This document shows positions 9,202 to 17,737 of a stretch of DNA of 31,155 nucleotides, piece by piece. The number at the start of each line of letters is the position of its first letter. Position 1 is the first letter of the stretch. The stretch spans positions 1 through 31,155 of the IMG/VR virus record IMGVR_UViG_3300029448_000233; one strand, written 5' to 3'. Source of the stretch: a virus. Below the pieces are notes generated by a model. That model worked only from the letters and a program-made list of their open reading frames with translations. It searched no databases and was not told the origin of the DNA. A program made the translations under genes and the position numbers.

Positions 9202-11212
9202 CCGATGTAACTAAAGTTGGATATATTGAAAGTATTGAACAAGGCAAAGGCTGATCTTGTTTAATAAATATAAATCCATCCGAATTATAGTCATCATTAA
9301 ATTCAATTTCTTTATCACCAGCAAGTAACGTATTAACTGGAGCAGATAAATTACTTGAAGTTGTTCTAAAAGGAATAATCTCAAGATTAGATAATGATGG
9401 TCCAACTTTAACACCAACAGTTTCAAATAATCTTAAAACAACTTTTGAAATTCTTTTTGTTTTACCTTGAGAGGTTCCTTCAGCAGCTCCACCTTCAATT
9501 CTCATTGTTTGTAAAATACTATCGTAAGATAAACCGATAACAGCTTTAGTAACTGATCTATCTAAAGTAACAGCACCAGAATTTACAACCTTATTTGCAT
9601 GTACAGATCCATCTGCCAATATTGATACAGTTTGACCTTCTAAATGACTTAATCCACTTAATGATGATACAGAAGATCCAGAGTAGGTAAGGTGGCTATC
9701 TAAAAATCTAAAACTTGTTGCATCTGTTTCATCAAATTCAAAATTAGAAAAACATTCTACATATCTTTTAGTTGCACCATTAATTGTTCTTTTAACAATA
9801 ACCCAAACTTCATCTTCTGTTAGTGTTCCAGAAATAGAAGCAACACTTTCACAAACAGAATTACCACTACCAAAAGATCCACCGAAAATATGTCTTGTCC
9901 AGGCAATAACATTTTCTGATCTTTGATATGTTAATGCAGCTAATACTCCATCATCTCTAACACACCAAATAATACTACTTGGCTCTTGTTGGAATGACAT
10001 TTCATTTATTCCAGTATCTGTAGCTGTTTCATTTAAAATAGTTAGATCTGGAGCTTGATAACCATCACTATCAAAGTTGTACTGTAATTCTCTAATTTTT
10101 CTTCTGGCTTTTTGTAGAAATAAAATTGCATTACCAGCTGGAATAGCATCTACATTAGCTGTTCCAAATGAACTTTGTTTTTTAATAGTTATATTTGTAG
10201 GAGTTATAGAAGCATCTGTACCATCTGCTGATACTGTAAATTCTCCTCCAGTCGTTCCAACAACTAAAGTTCTTACAGCTTTCATATATCTAATGGCATT
10301 AACTTGATTAGATGCAATCGTATAAACCATAGCATCACCAGCATTAGTTCCAGTTGTCATGTTTTCGTAATCACCAGCAGCAGAAAAAAATAATGTTTGT
10401 GGCTCATCTGTTGTTCCAGCAAATACTAATCTTTGCTCAAAAAAACTTACGCAGCTTGGATGGCCTGTCGTATCTGAAAAAGCTCCAAGCTTCCAATCTG
10501 CTTTAGCATTGGTATTTGTAAAGGCTGTTAAAATTGTACAAACAACAACTGTCGTATTTGTTCGAGATGTAATTTTTGCAATACCAGAATTAAAAGTAAT
10601 TAATCTTCCAACATCAGTTGTTTGAAATCCAGCACCACCATTTATTCCAGTAACCGCAGATGCAGTTATATTAACACCAGTTCCAACAGCTGCTGAGGCT
10701 GGAGTTAAAGTAGTCGTTGTAGAATTTATTGCAAGATAAGGTCCATCAGTAAAATCAACTTGTGTTAATGACCATGAAGTATGTCCAGTTCTTGAAAGCT
10801 TCATAGTTTCATGATTTGGATGCACAATGTACATTATGTCAGCAGATTGAGCCCACTTAATATCAAATAGTTCAGCTGTTAAATAAGGTGAAGATATTTC
10901 ATAAGGACTACCACCAGATAAAATCTGTCCTTTGTCTTTAAAAAATCTAATATAATTATTTCCAAATTCTAAAATATAAGTTTGAGTAGTTGAAAATTCA
11001 AAAGGTATTAATCTTGTTTTTGCACTACTTGATTTAACTTCAGCAATAAATTGAGTACCAACTCTTCTAGTAGCAGCACCTTGAGGATGTACTAAAAAAT
11101 TTTCTAAAGTTTTTGCTCCAGAACTATATTTTTCAAAATCAGTTCTACCTTCCATTTTAGGAGAAAATTCTCCAGATACAAAAGAAGTTAAAGCTAGTGT
11201 CGTTCTTGGCAT
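9194..11212 (-). CDS. Tail tubular protein B-like / tail stabilisation protein
   Basis: This 672-aa protein has an N-terminus typical of podovirus stabilisation or tail tube B proteins: SFVSGEFSPKMEGRTDFEKY, then an N-F-L-V-H-P-Q-G-A-A block, R-R-V-G-T-Q-F, and later IKWAQSADIMYIVHPNH. These proteins assemble below the portal and tail-tube A ring to form the nozzle. The middle is Ser/Thr/Gly-rich beta sequence. Size fits the family (about 600-800 aa). It overlaps the 72-aa gene upstream by 19 bases and the GNAT-like gene downstream by 8. Confidence 0.85.
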   Translation of the reverse strand: MPRTTLALTSFVSGEFSPKMEGRTDFEKYSSGAKTLENFLVHPQGAATRRVGTQFIAEVKSSSAKTRLIPFEFSTTQTYILEFGNNYIRFFKDKGQILSGGSPYEISSPYLTAELFDIKWAQSADIMYIVHPNHETMKLSRTGHTSWSLTQVDFTDGPYLAINSTTTTLTPASAAVGTGVNITASAVTGINGGAGFQTTDVGRLITFNSGIAKITSRTNTTVVVCTILTAFTNTNAKADWKLGAFSDTTGHPSCVSFFEQRLVFAGTTDEPQTLFFSAAGDYENMTTGTNAGDAMVYTIASNQVNAIRYMKAVRTLVVGTTGGEFTVSADGTDASITPTNITIKKQSSFGTANVDAIPAGNAILFLQKARRKIRELQYNFDSDGYQAPDLTILNETATDTGINEMSFQQEPSSIIWCVRDDGVLAALTYQRSENVIAWTRHIFGGSFGSGNSVCESVASISGTLTEDEVWVIVKRTINGATKRYVECFSNFEFDETDATSFRFLDSHLTYSGSSVSSLSGLSHLEGQTVSILADGSVHANKVVNSGAVTLDRSVTKAVIGLSYDSILQTMRIEGGAAEGTSQGKTKRISKVVLRLFETVGVKVGPSLSNLEIIPFRTTSSNLSAPVNTLLAGDKEIEFNDDYNSDGFIFIKQDQPLPCSILSIYPTLVTSDG

Positions 11213-11412
11213 ATTTTTCTAAAAATTTCTTGTTGGCTTAATCCTTGTTCTTCTCTTTTACATTTAGAAGTAGGATCAATCTCATGTTCGTTAATAATTT
11301 CTACTAATGCGTATCGATAAACTTTATTGTCATCTCCCCATTGAAAATGAAGAAGTGATTTAGGCTCAGAATATTTTTCTAATAATCTTGGATCAAAAGA
11401 TGATTTTGACAT
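11194..11412 (-). CDS. Small conserved-looking protein between tail tube genes, 72 aa
   Basis: Not recognised. The protein is hydrophilic, begins MSKSSFDPRLLEKYSEPKSL, and has a YRYALVEIINEHEID segment and two Cys residues near the C-terminus. It starts at the stop of the tail tube A-like gene and overlaps the tail tube B-like gene by 19 bases. That packing in the late operon supports a real gene, probably a small structural or assembly protein. Confidence 0.6.
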   Translation of the reverse strand: MSKSSFDPRLLEKYSEPKSLLHFQWGDDNKVYRYALVEIINEHEIDPTSKCKREEQGLSQQEIFRKICQERH

Positions 11413-11990
11413 TATAATCTAGCATCTGTAAATTCAGAGCTTTCAATAGTACCTAGTGAGTTTTCAGTTGCATCAATAAATCTTGCTTCTCTTAATCTTT
11501 CATCTGCTCTAACCATATATTTATCCGCTAGAGTTGCATTGTTTGTTACTGCATAAGCAAGATCAGCAGCAAGTTGATGAGAAATACTTTCTTGTAAATA
11601 AGTATCGTATTCATTTGGATCAGTTATTTTTGCAATATAAATTATATAAATAGTACCTTCGTTAGTTACTATATTTTTGCCTTCTAATTTATAATTAATA
11701 TCTGATTGAATACTATCTGTTGCTCCATTGTGTACTTTTAAAACTCTTAAACAATCTGAAGGAAGAGCATAAGCAAAAGAATATTCTACTACTGGAGCTG
11801 TACTGTTTTGAGCTAATTGAACTCTTTTGTGTAAACAATTCCAAGCATGAGATCTAAACACTCTATTTCTTACTGGCTCATATCTTTGATTACATAATCT
11901 AGCATTCTTACTATCATCGGTTAATGCTGAAATTGTTGATGCTCCTAATAAGTTAAGAGCTGAATTACACATATCTACTACTGATGCCAT
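11412..11990 (-). CDS. Tail tubular protein A-like (adaptor ring)
   Basis: This 192-aa protein begins MASVVDMCNSALNLLGASTI and contains R-Y-E-P-V-R-N-R-V-F-R followed by HAWNCLHKRVQLAQ. That pattern is characteristic of gp11/tail tube A-like adaptor proteins that bind the underside of the portal. A later SHQLAADLAYAVTNNATLAD helix also matches the family. Length is normal. It lies just upstream of the tail tube B-like gene, as in T7-like and related podoviruses. Confidence 0.85.
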   Translation of the reverse strand: MASVVDMCNSALNLLGASTISALTDDSKNARLCNQRYEPVRNRVFRSHAWNCLHKRVQLAQNSTAPVVEYSFAYALPSDCLRVLKVHNGATDSIQSDINYKLEGKNIVTNEGTIYIIYIAKITDPNEYDTYLQESISHQLAADLAYAVTNNATLADKYMVRADERLREARFIDATENSLGTIESSEFTDARL

Positions 11991-12214
11991 TATATATTCT
12001 CCACTTTGATTTCTTTACAATGAAATCTTATTGCTAATTTATTATTAATTATTTCTTCTCTATCTAAACTTTTTAAACTTCTATGTGATTGTAGATAGCC
12101 ATCTAAAATACAATCGTTGTAATTATTAAATTCTATTCCTAAAACTTGACCTGGCATACATTGAGGTTGAGATCCAGAAAATGAGCATAGATATAAAATT
12201 ATAATGTATTTCAT
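11990..12214 (-). CDS. Small putatively secreted cysteine-containing protein, 74 aa
   Basis: The N-terminus MKYIIILYLCSFSG is a short hydrophobic stretch, possibly a signal peptide or lipoprotein-like leader. Four cysteines follow or lie in it (residues about 10, 19, 35 and 66), with a YNDCILDGYLQSH core. Similar short Cys-containing secreted proteins occur in other marine phages, but I know no function. Start and stop abut the neighbouring genes, supporting translation within the late operon. Confidence 0.55.
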   Translation of the reverse strand: MKYIIILYLCSFSGSQPQCMPGQVLGIEFNNYNDCILDGYLQSHRSLKSLDREEIINNKLAIRFHCKEIKVENI

Positions 12215-12215
12215 T

Positions 12216-12491
12216 TTAGCATTTCCATCTTCGTCTAGCTTGTCTGATCCTTGAGTTTGGATTATTTTTAGTTTTTGCAGAAGATCGTTTAAGTTGACCT
12301 AAAGATCTTGCACAATATGATTTTCTTCTTTTAGCAGCAGCTGATCCTTTTTTAACTTTACCAGTTACTGCGGTTTTTAATTTTGATCCTGGATTAGCTT
12401 TTCTATAAGCTTTAACTCCAGCCTTTGTCATTCCAGCACCTTTTTTAGTAGGTCTGTAATTTTTTTTATTTCTTGAAATTGCTCTTGCCAT
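12216..12491 (-). CDS. Basic DUF6321-like protein, 91 aa
   Basis: The protein is very rich in Lys and Arg. It contains KKGAGMTKAGVKAYRKANPG, then KKGSAAAKRRKSYCARSLGQ, and ends NSRIRQARRRWKC. This layout matches the DUF6321 family seen in marine phages, whose function is unknown. High positive charge suggests nucleic acid binding, perhaps DNA packing in the capsid; that is inference. It lies downstream of the capsid and decoration genes, after a strong RNA hairpin. Confidence 0.7.
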   Translation of the reverse strand: MARAISRNKKNYRPTKKGAGMTKAGVKAYRKANPGSKLKTAVTGKVKKGSAAAKRRKSYCARSLGQLKRSSAKTKNNPNSRIRQARRRWKC

Positions 12492-12503
12492 TTTACTATT
12501 GCC

Positions 12504-12525
12504 TGGCGGAGTATTTCATCCGCCA
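12504..12525 (-). terminator. Strong hairpin after the capsid genes (attenuator or mRNA 3' end)
   Basis: The arms TGGCGGA and TCCGCCA form a perfect 7-bp GC-rich stem with an 8-nt loop in the short gap between the 149-aa protein and the DUF6321-like gene. No U-run follows on the minus strand, so it is not a classical terminator. It may slow RNA polymerase or protect capsid mRNA ends, which would favour capsid expression over downstream genes. Confidence 0.5.
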
Positions 12526-12539
12526 AACAAAATTAGTTA

Positions 12540-12989
12540 TTAGTCAATAACGTAAAACATCTGAAGCATGATAGTTCCTGTACCATTAGCACCAGCTAAT
12601 GTTACTGTAACTGGAACACCATCTTTATCTGCATCCGCTACTGAGTTTTTTCCTAAAGCTATTGTATCAAGAACAACAACACTTTGAGCAGATGTTGACG
12701 CAGCCGCAGCTTTGTATTCATCCACATCAAGAGCTTGATCTGTTCCGTCTGCTTTTTTATGAGCAGCATAACCTACAGAAATTGTAGTTGATGATCCTAA
12801 AGCATCATAACTAACAGCACCAGATAGCATTCTTGCACCATTTGGTATTGTAAACATAGTGATAGTTGATTGCTCCGCAGATGCTTCGTATTCAGCAAAT
12901 GCAGCTCTTACTCTACCGCTTAGTTCGTTAGTCTTAATCTTTTCAGAAGGAACACTAACAGTTTTCGCATATTGTATCGAATTAGCCAT
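12540..12989 (-). CDS. Probable head decoration/virion structural protein, 149 aa
   Basis: The protein is Ala-, Ser- and Thr-rich and mainly beta in character. It has MFTIPNGARMLSGAVSYDA in the middle and a final TGTIMLQMFYVID strand. There is no signal peptide or TM segment. It follows the major capsid gene by 19 bases with AGGAG before its ATG, so it is likely made in large amounts. Position and composition fit a capsid decoration or head-fibre protein; the family was not recognised with certainty. Confidence 0.55.
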   Translation of the reverse strand: MANSIQYAKTVSVPSEKIKTNELSGRVRAAFAEYEASAEQSTITMFTIPNGARMLSGAVSYDALGSSTTISVGYAAHKKADGTDQALDVDEYKAAAASTSAQSVVVLDTIALGKNSVADADKDGVPVTVTLAGANGTGTIMLQMFYVID

Positions 12990-13008
12990 ATTATATTTCT
13001 CCTATTGA

Positions 13009-13872
13009 TTAAGCTTCATGAGCTTGGATTGTTACAACTTTGTCTTCTTCCATTCTAGTTGCACCGATTGACTGGCAAACATAAACCTGATGAGCATAAC
13101 CTTTGTCAGATCTCTCATCAATTCTAGTCATTAAGTCTTGACCGATAGCCATCTTACATCCGTCCATTGCCCATACTAAGCAAAGTCTTTTAGATGATGC
13201 GATGTCTAGTCTGTTAGACACGATAAAGTTGAAGCCTAAGAATGAATTAACTTCTCCATTCGCTAGAGCTTTTACAGAGTTGAAATCACTAGATGTAACT
13301 TCAGTAGTTCCTAACAAATCAGTAATTTGTCTTGGACCAACTGCAATGTATCTAGTAATTGATGGATCAACAGATGCAGCATCAAGAAGTTCTTTTGCAC
13401 TTCTTAATTTAGCAATAGTTAAACCAGCAGTACCACTTTCAGTTATCTTTTGAGCAGATGGAAGAGCAGTAGATGTAGATCCAGTCTCTCCAGTAAATGC
13501 CGTTCCAGATAACGCAGCGATGATTTCGTCATCTTGTGCACGCCCCAAGGCATAAGCAGCAGCAGTAGCATAAGATGATGTTGGGTCAATTAGAGTTCTA
13601 ATTTTATCTTGGTTATCGATAAGATCAGCATACTCATAATCAACAAGGCTACATCTCCGTCTAGCATGTGGTGTATCCATCTGTGGAGTGTCAGCATGTC
13701 GAGTAGTTCTTTTAACCGCAGAGGCTACGCCAACTTGGTCAAAAAAAGCATTCTTGCCGACAACAGTTTCAACATCAACAGCAGATCTCAGTAATGAGCC
13801 TTTTTGTTGTGATAGCATTTGTACATTGTTTGAATACTGCTGTACAAAAGCTGTAGTAATTTGATTTGACAT
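13009..13872 (-). CDS. Major capsid protein
   Basis: This 287-aa protein contains R-A-D-T-P-like wording (TRRHADTPQMDTPHARRR in essence), LVDYEYADLIDNQDKIR, and later ITRYIAVGPRQITDLLGTTE followed by FLGFNFIVSNRLD. This is the pattern of HK97-fold capsid proteins of small podoviruses and siphoviruses. It sits after the scaffold gene and has a strong AAGGAG site before its ATG. Codon use is less AT-biased than in neighbouring genes (GGC-, ACC- and GAC-type codons occur), consistent with high expression. The length is short but within the normal range for this group. Confidence 0.85.
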   Translation of the reverse strand: MSNQITTAFVQQYSNNVQMLSQQKGSLLRSAVDVETVVGKNAFFDQVGVASAVKRTTRHADTPQMDTPHARRRCSLVDYEYADLIDNQDKIRTLIDPTSSYATAAAYALGRAQDDEIIAALSGTAFTGETGSTSTALPSAQKITESGTAGLTIAKLRSAKELLDAASVDPSITRYIAVGPRQITDLLGTTEVTSSDFNSVKALANGEVNSFLGFNFIVSNRLDIASSKRLCLVWAMDGCKMAIGQDLMTRIDERSDKGYAHQVYVCQSIGATRMEEDKVVTIQAHEA

Positions 13873-13949
13873 ATTTCAAATCTCCTTATGTTGTTGGTTA
13901 ATGTTAATCGACTTGGTTATCTCCAGGATGGAGGTCGCATCTGTAAATT

Positions 13950-14153
13950 TTAAGACTTCACTTTGTCTTTTTTCTTAGCGGTCTTTTCAGATTGTCGCTT
14001 AGAATTTTGTTTTACCCAGGTATAATAATTATCAGCTATTGGCAGAGGATCTCTTCGATCATTCTCTGGACCAAATTCAGTTGCTAGTCTTAAACATTCA
14101 AGTCTAACTTCTTCATCTGAAATTATTTCACCTGGCTCAAATTTATCCGCCAT
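13950..14153 (-). CDS. Small hydrophilic protein between scaffold and capsid, 67 aa
   Basis: Not recognised as a named family. The N-terminal half is acidic (MADKFEPGEIISDEEVRLEC) and the C-terminal half is basic (KRQSEKTAKKKDKVKS), with a D-N-Y-Y-T-W-V block between. It overlaps the end of the scaffold gene by 11 bases. The position suggests a minor assembly protein or capsid co-factor. Confidence 0.6.
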   Translation of the reverse strand: MADKFEPGEIISDEEVRLECLRLATEFGPENDRRDPLPIADNYYTWVKQNSKRQSEKTAKKKDKVKS

Positions 14154-14988
14154 TGAGCATCTCTCTTAACTTCAAGACTTCTTGAACTGCTTTTTGATGA
14201 TTTGGATGTGTTTTACTCCAATAAGCAGATCCTTCTTGAGTAAGTTCGTTAATCTCTCTTTCAATATCTTTAGCTGTCATATATTCAGATCCATCACCTT
14301 TAATGATTTCATCTTCAGATAATTTATCAGCTAGTTCAGAAAAAGCTTTTATAACTTTAATATTATCACCAATTCTTGATCCATCTTTTAAAAATGTATT
14401 TTCTAAAAATTCTGATCCTAAAGAATTAACTGCAAGCTTTTTAGCCTGGTCAAGTCTTTTAGCAAATTGTGGTCCAAACTCTTTTTTAAGTTCAGTTTCT
14501 GTAACTAATTGAGCTTGAGCAGCAGCTTCTTCTTCTGATACTGCAATATTACCATTCATCTCATTATAAAATTTAATAAGACCTTCAGCTTGTTTTGGAA
14601 GTAATCCTAATTGATGAGCAGTTTTATTAAACTCTTGAACTTGGTTTTGATCCATTTCCACATCTTTGAGATTATATTGATAATCTTCTGGAGTTTCTGG
14701 AGCACCCAATCTTTTAAATACTTCATTCCAATCCTCATCGGTTGCATGTTTATTAGGAACTGGAATTTTATCAGCTCCAACTAACTTTTGTGCATGGAGA
14801 TAACTTTTTACAAAATCTTCCATGTTATTAAAATTGTCCAAAGATTTTTCTTCTTTGAAACCTTCAGGAATTAAATCTTTAAAATTTGTTTCCTGGTTAC
14901 TTACAACATCCGTTGCTACAGTATTATTCTGAACAACATCTGTCGTTTGTTCAGATTGCACCTCTGGTGCAGTTGTCTGATTTTCCAT
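14143..14988 (-). CDS. Capsid scaffolding protein
   Basis: This 281-aa protein is acidic and helical, with a Gln/Thr-rich disordered start. A conserved block from about residue 38 contains LIPEGFKEEKSLDNFNNMED and then VPNKHATDEDWNEVFKRLGA followed by P-E-T-P-E-D-Y-Y. This 'D-W-x-x-x-F-x-x-L-G-x-P' block is typical of podovirus scaffold proteins. It lies between portal and capsid genes, as expected. The long helical C-terminus would contact the coat protein. Confidence 0.85.
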   Translation of the reverse strand: MENQTTAPEVQSEQTTDVVQNNTVATDVVSNQETNFKDLIPEGFKEEKSLDNFNNMEDFVKSYLHAQKLVGADKIPVPNKHATDEDWNEVFKRLGAPETPEDYQYNLKDVEMDQNQVQEFNKTAHQLGLLPKQAEGLIKFYNEMNGNIAVSEEEAAAQAQLVTETELKKEFGPQFAKRLDQAKKLAVNSLGSEFLENTFLKDGSRIGDNIKVIKAFSELADKLSEDEIIKGDGSEYMTAKDIEREINELTQEGSAYWSKTHPNHQKAVQEVLKLREMLNGG

Positions 14989-15002
14989 TATATACCTATT
15001 GG

Positions 15003-15233
15003 TTATTTTGATTTAAGCATTGCTTTTAAGAAGATAAAAATTGATCTTTGTCCTTCTAAAAAAGCGGTCTCATGACTGTTATCTTTTGAGAAAGTAGTCG
15101 AACTCTCATGACATCTTATAGAGATGTCCTCTAAAACTCTTTTGCCTTCTTCTGATCCAAAAACTATTTTGTAATCGTTTTTAAGTTGATCTAATTTTTT
15201 TTGTATTTGTTTATTGTGATCCATCTTGAACAA
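15003..15233 (-). CDS. Bbp19-like small protein, 76 aa
   Basis: The sequence has the pattern F-G-S-E-E-G-K-R-V-L-E-D-I, then CHESSTTFSKDN and AFLEGQRSIFIFLKAMLK. It resembles the Bbp19 family found between portal and scaffold genes in podoviruses; the function is unknown. The start overlaps the portal stop by 23 bases. An in-frame ATG three codons later (15224) is an alternative start; neither has a clear ribosome binding site. Confidence 0.7.
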   Translation of the reverse strand: MFKMDHNKQIQKKLDQLKNDYKIVFGSEEGKRVLEDISIRCHESSTTFSKDNSHETAFLEGQRSIFIFLKAMLKSK

Positions 15234-16827
15234 CTTTTGCTAAAGGAGCTGCATTTTTAGCCATTTCAGTTTCAGCCATTTGTTGCTGCATTTCCATTTG
15301 TTGAGCTTCTTGTTCGGCTCTATCTGATCTAATTTGTTCTACTTCAGCATCTGATTTAATTACTTTTGCTGGTAATCCTAAAATATCAATAATGTTTTTA
15401 ACTAATCCATTTTCATCGATGTAATCCATAACTGGCATAGTTTGAGCAAGTGAACCGAATATTTCTAATCCTCTCATTAAAGATTGTAATTCTTGTCCTC
15501 TTTGTGCTAATGCCATTGGAGATACAAATTCTATTTTCAATTCTTGTTGTTGTAAAATATCTGGAGATTGCATGAATAAACCATTTCTTAAAAGAATATT
15601 AAATACTCTGGTTATTAATGGAGATAATAATTCTGATTGTAATCTACCTAATACTGGTCCAAGTATTCTCATTTTTTCTTCTTGTCTTTGGACAACTTCA
15701 GTCGCAGTCATGTTTCTATTTTCAGTTACAACTAACTGATCGATATGAAACATTTTATTAATAGCATCTCTTCTTTGATTTTCGTTATTAATAGTAATTG
15801 AAGTGTTTGCATTAATATTTAATGGCTCAATTCTATCTCTTGATCCAGATCTATAATAATTAATAGAGCCTGGAGACATTCTAATAGGAGCTAACATACC
15901 ATCATCTGGAATGAGTAGAGGAGGATCAATTTGTTTTGCAGCAGCTTTTAAACTATTTTCAACCATCTTGTTTAAAACTTTGCAGTCTGAAAGTGCCGAC
16001 ATTCCTGGAGATCTTCCATACATTTCTGTTGATGATTTTAAATATCTAGGAATAACGTAAGGATTTTCTAAAAAACCACCTAAAGAAATTATATGACCAG
16101 TTCCATATTCAAAATAAATACTTTGAAATGGCATATTCTTTTTATCTTTTTTATCAGGATCGTAATCTAATCTTGGTCTTACAACATGAACTAAATCTAT
16201 GTCATCAAAAGGATTTTTGTTTGCTGTGTTTTGAATTTCTTTAGAAACATTTTCAAAACCAAATTTTGATACCGCTGCTTGAGCTGGCATTTTAAATCTT
16301 CGATAAACTGTATCGACATATCCTTTTTTATTTTCTTGGATATAAAGTTCTTTAATGTGTCTTGCAGAAAAATTTAATATATCTTCTTGATCTTCTTCAA
16401 TCATCAAGCATGAAGTTCCAAATGCAATCAAATCATGATATGCTTCAAAAATTTCTTGTTGAAAATTTGATTTAGCAATTACATCATACATTCTTGATGT
16501 TGCATCTTCTAACCATTCTTTAGCTTCATCACTTTCATTTAATTGCGTTTCTTTAAACCTTAGTGAAAACCATCTATTCGCAGAAGAAGTCAACATACCA
16601 TGCAGAGATGCAGCTAAAAGTTCAAGAGCATGAACAGCCGTTGCGTCAAATATTTGTGTATGTCGTTTATCGCCTCTTGCTCGTTCTTTTGTGATCTCTG
16701 CTTTTCTAGGTAACATAAGATCTGCTACTTCTTGCCAATGGCTTTCAAAGTTAGATCTTTTTTCCATTAACCTAGATAGGTTGTCTTTGAGCTGTCTAGC
16801 CAAAGTTCTAAATTCTTGTGATTGCAT
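15211..16827 (-). CDS. Portal protein (T7-type head-to-tail connector)
   Basis: This 538-aa protein begins MQSQEFRTLARQLKDNLSRL. The conserved connector block follows: W-Q-E-V-A-D-L-M-L-P-R, then a T-A-V-H-A-L-E-L-L-A-A-S-L-H-G-M-L-T segment and WFSLRF. Later blocks include YGRSPGMSALSDCKVLNKM and RNMTATEVVQRQEEKMRILG. This is the T7 gp8-like portal family, normal length. The C-terminus is Gln/Met-rich (EAQQMEMQQQMAETEMAK). It forms the dodecameric DNA gate at the capsid vertex and partners with the terminase. Its ATG follows directly after the stop of the basic 50-aa gene. Confidence 0.93.
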   Translation of the reverse strand: MQSQEFRTLARQLKDNLSRLMEKRSNFESHWQEVADLMLPRKAEITKERARGDKRHTQIFDATAVHALELLAASLHGMLTSSANRWFSLRFKETQLNESDEAKEWLEDATSRMYDVIAKSNFQQEIFEAYHDLIAFGTSCLMIEEDQEDILNFSARHIKELYIQENKKGYVDTVYRRFKMPAQAAVSKFGFENVSKEIQNTANKNPFDDIDLVHVVRPRLDYDPDKKDKKNMPFQSIYFEYGTGHIISLGGFLENPYVIPRYLKSSTEMYGRSPGMSALSDCKVLNKMVENSLKAAAKQIDPPLLIPDDGMLAPIRMSPGSINYYRSGSRDRIEPLNINANTSITINNENQRRDAINKMFHIDQLVVTENRNMTATEVVQRQEEKMRILGPVLGRLQSELLSPLITRVFNILLRNGLFMQSPDILQQQELKIEFVSPMALAQRGQELQSLMRGLEIFGSLAQTMPVMDYIDENGLVKNIIDILGLPAKVIKSDAEVEQIRSDRAEQEAQQMEMQQQMAETEMAKNAAPLAKVVQDGSQ

Positions 16828-16980
16828 TTATTTTTTTCTTTTTCTTTTAGCTTTATTTTTTTTGCTATTTGGAAAACCAGCTTTCATATTCTTGTAAGCT
16901 TTAGCTGATATTGTGGACTTCTTTTTAGATCTTGAAGTTCCAGCCTTACGTTTTTTATTAATGTTCCTATATAAGCTCAT
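16828..16980 (-). CDS. Basic Lys/Arg-rich protein, 50 aa
   Basis: It begins MSLYRNINKKRKAGTSRSKK and ends NKAKRKRKK. About 40% of residues are Lys or Arg. Its stop is immediately followed by the portal start (TAAATG), so it is well placed in the operon. Residues 33-40 (KAGFPNSK) resemble the KKG/KAG repeats of the 91-aa DUF6321-like protein. A nucleic-acid-binding or virion role is inferred from charge only. Confidence 0.65.
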   Translation of the reverse strand: MSLYRNINKKRKAGTSRSKKKSTISAKAYKNMKAGFPNSKKNKAKRKRKK

Positions 16981-16982
16981 AA

Positions 16983-17549
16983 TTAATATCCTAATAATGT
17001 TTTTTTACTTAATGTTGCCTTAGTATTATCTCCAGTAACAGAGGTTAAAACTGTTTTGGTTTTTCTACCTCTTTTTCTTCTTAACAATTTTTCATCCTCA
17101 GTAAGTTCTTCTGTAGGCATTTCAGTTTCTGTCGGAGCAGTTTTATCAGCTGTAATATTTTTTGATTTAATTTTAGTATTATCCATCTGAGCTTTTACTT
17201 TTGGTTGCTCAACAGATTTTTTAGTTTCTACTTTAGGAGGAGGATTATCATTTCGATCATTACCTCCTATTGGAGTAGTTACTTTTGTAGGTTTTTTTGC
17301 TACATCTCCTTGATAGTCTGGAGTACCTATAAGGCTGTCATTAACTTTTCTCTCAACCTTTTTCTCTTTAGCTTTTTTAACTGTTTTAGTAATGCCTTTA
17401 ATAATAGCTCCAGTAACTCCGCCACCTTTTATAAATTCTGCAACTGGATTTTTTTTTGGTGCAGAATATGATTTAGATTTAGTTTTTTTATTTGGATTAC
17501 TTCTGTCTGGTCTATTATCTCCTCCAGTATTTCCACTTGGTCCGCCCAT
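16983..17549 (-). CDS. Low-complexity virion-associated protein with KKTLLG tail, 188 aa
   Basis: The protein is mostly disordered: Gly/Asn/Pro-rich start (MGGPSGNTGGDNRPDRSNPN), a short helix AEFIKGGGVTGAIIKGITKT, then Lys/Thr/Pro-rich sequence. The last 32 residues (from RRKRGRKTKTVLTSVTG to KKTLLGY) align with the end of the 74-aa protein two genes upstream. Proteins ending in this basic 'R-x-x-T-I/V-L-T ... KKTLLG' tail are often encoded near the portal gene of podoviruses; the role is unknown. Confidence 0.6.
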   Translation of the reverse strand: MGGPSGNTGGDNRPDRSNPNKKTKSKSYSAPKKNPVAEFIKGGGVTGAIIKGITKTVKKAKEKKVERKVNDSLIGTPDYQGDVAKKPTKVTTPIGGNDRNDNPPPKVETKKSVEQPKVKAQMDNTKIKSKNITADKTAPTETEMPTEELTEDEKLLRRKRGRKTKTVLTSVTGDNTKATLSKKTLLGY

Positions 17550-17551
17550 AA

Positions 17552-17737
17552 TTATACTCCGAATGTTAATGTTGATTTAGTATCTTTAGTTTCTTTTTGT
17601 TTATTTATTTCTTTAACTTCATTTTCAAATGTTGCATCAACAGCTTGATCTAAAATTAAAATATCTTTTTTTACTTTTACTTTTACTTTTTTGTTTTTTG
17701 AATTTGATTTAAAAAATTTAATTATTGAATTTAGCAT
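17552..17737 (-). CDS. Small basic protein, 61 aa
   Basis: Not recognised. It begins MLNSIIKFFKSNSKNKKVKV and ends DTKSTLTFGV. The final STLTFGV may be a degenerate form of the TL-x-G tail of its two neighbours; a similar end appears in many podovirus structural accessory proteins. It starts directly after the stop of the 74-aa gene with no intergenic base. Confidence 0.55.
   Translation of the reverse strand: MLNSIIKFFKSNSKNKKVKVKVKKDILILDQAVDATFENEVKEINKQKETKDTKSTLTFGV

Noticed and set aside
13890-13949. CTCCA-TCC-TGGAG hairpin upstream of the capsid gene as a terminator
   Set aside because: Stem of 5 bp without a T-run on the minus strand; it lies in the capsid leader and could only be a weak structure.
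15181-15900. High frequency of GATC sites
   Set aside because: Six hits in 720 bp versus about two expected at roughly 30% GC, but many fall in common codon pairs; a whole-window count with codon-aware shuffling would be needed.
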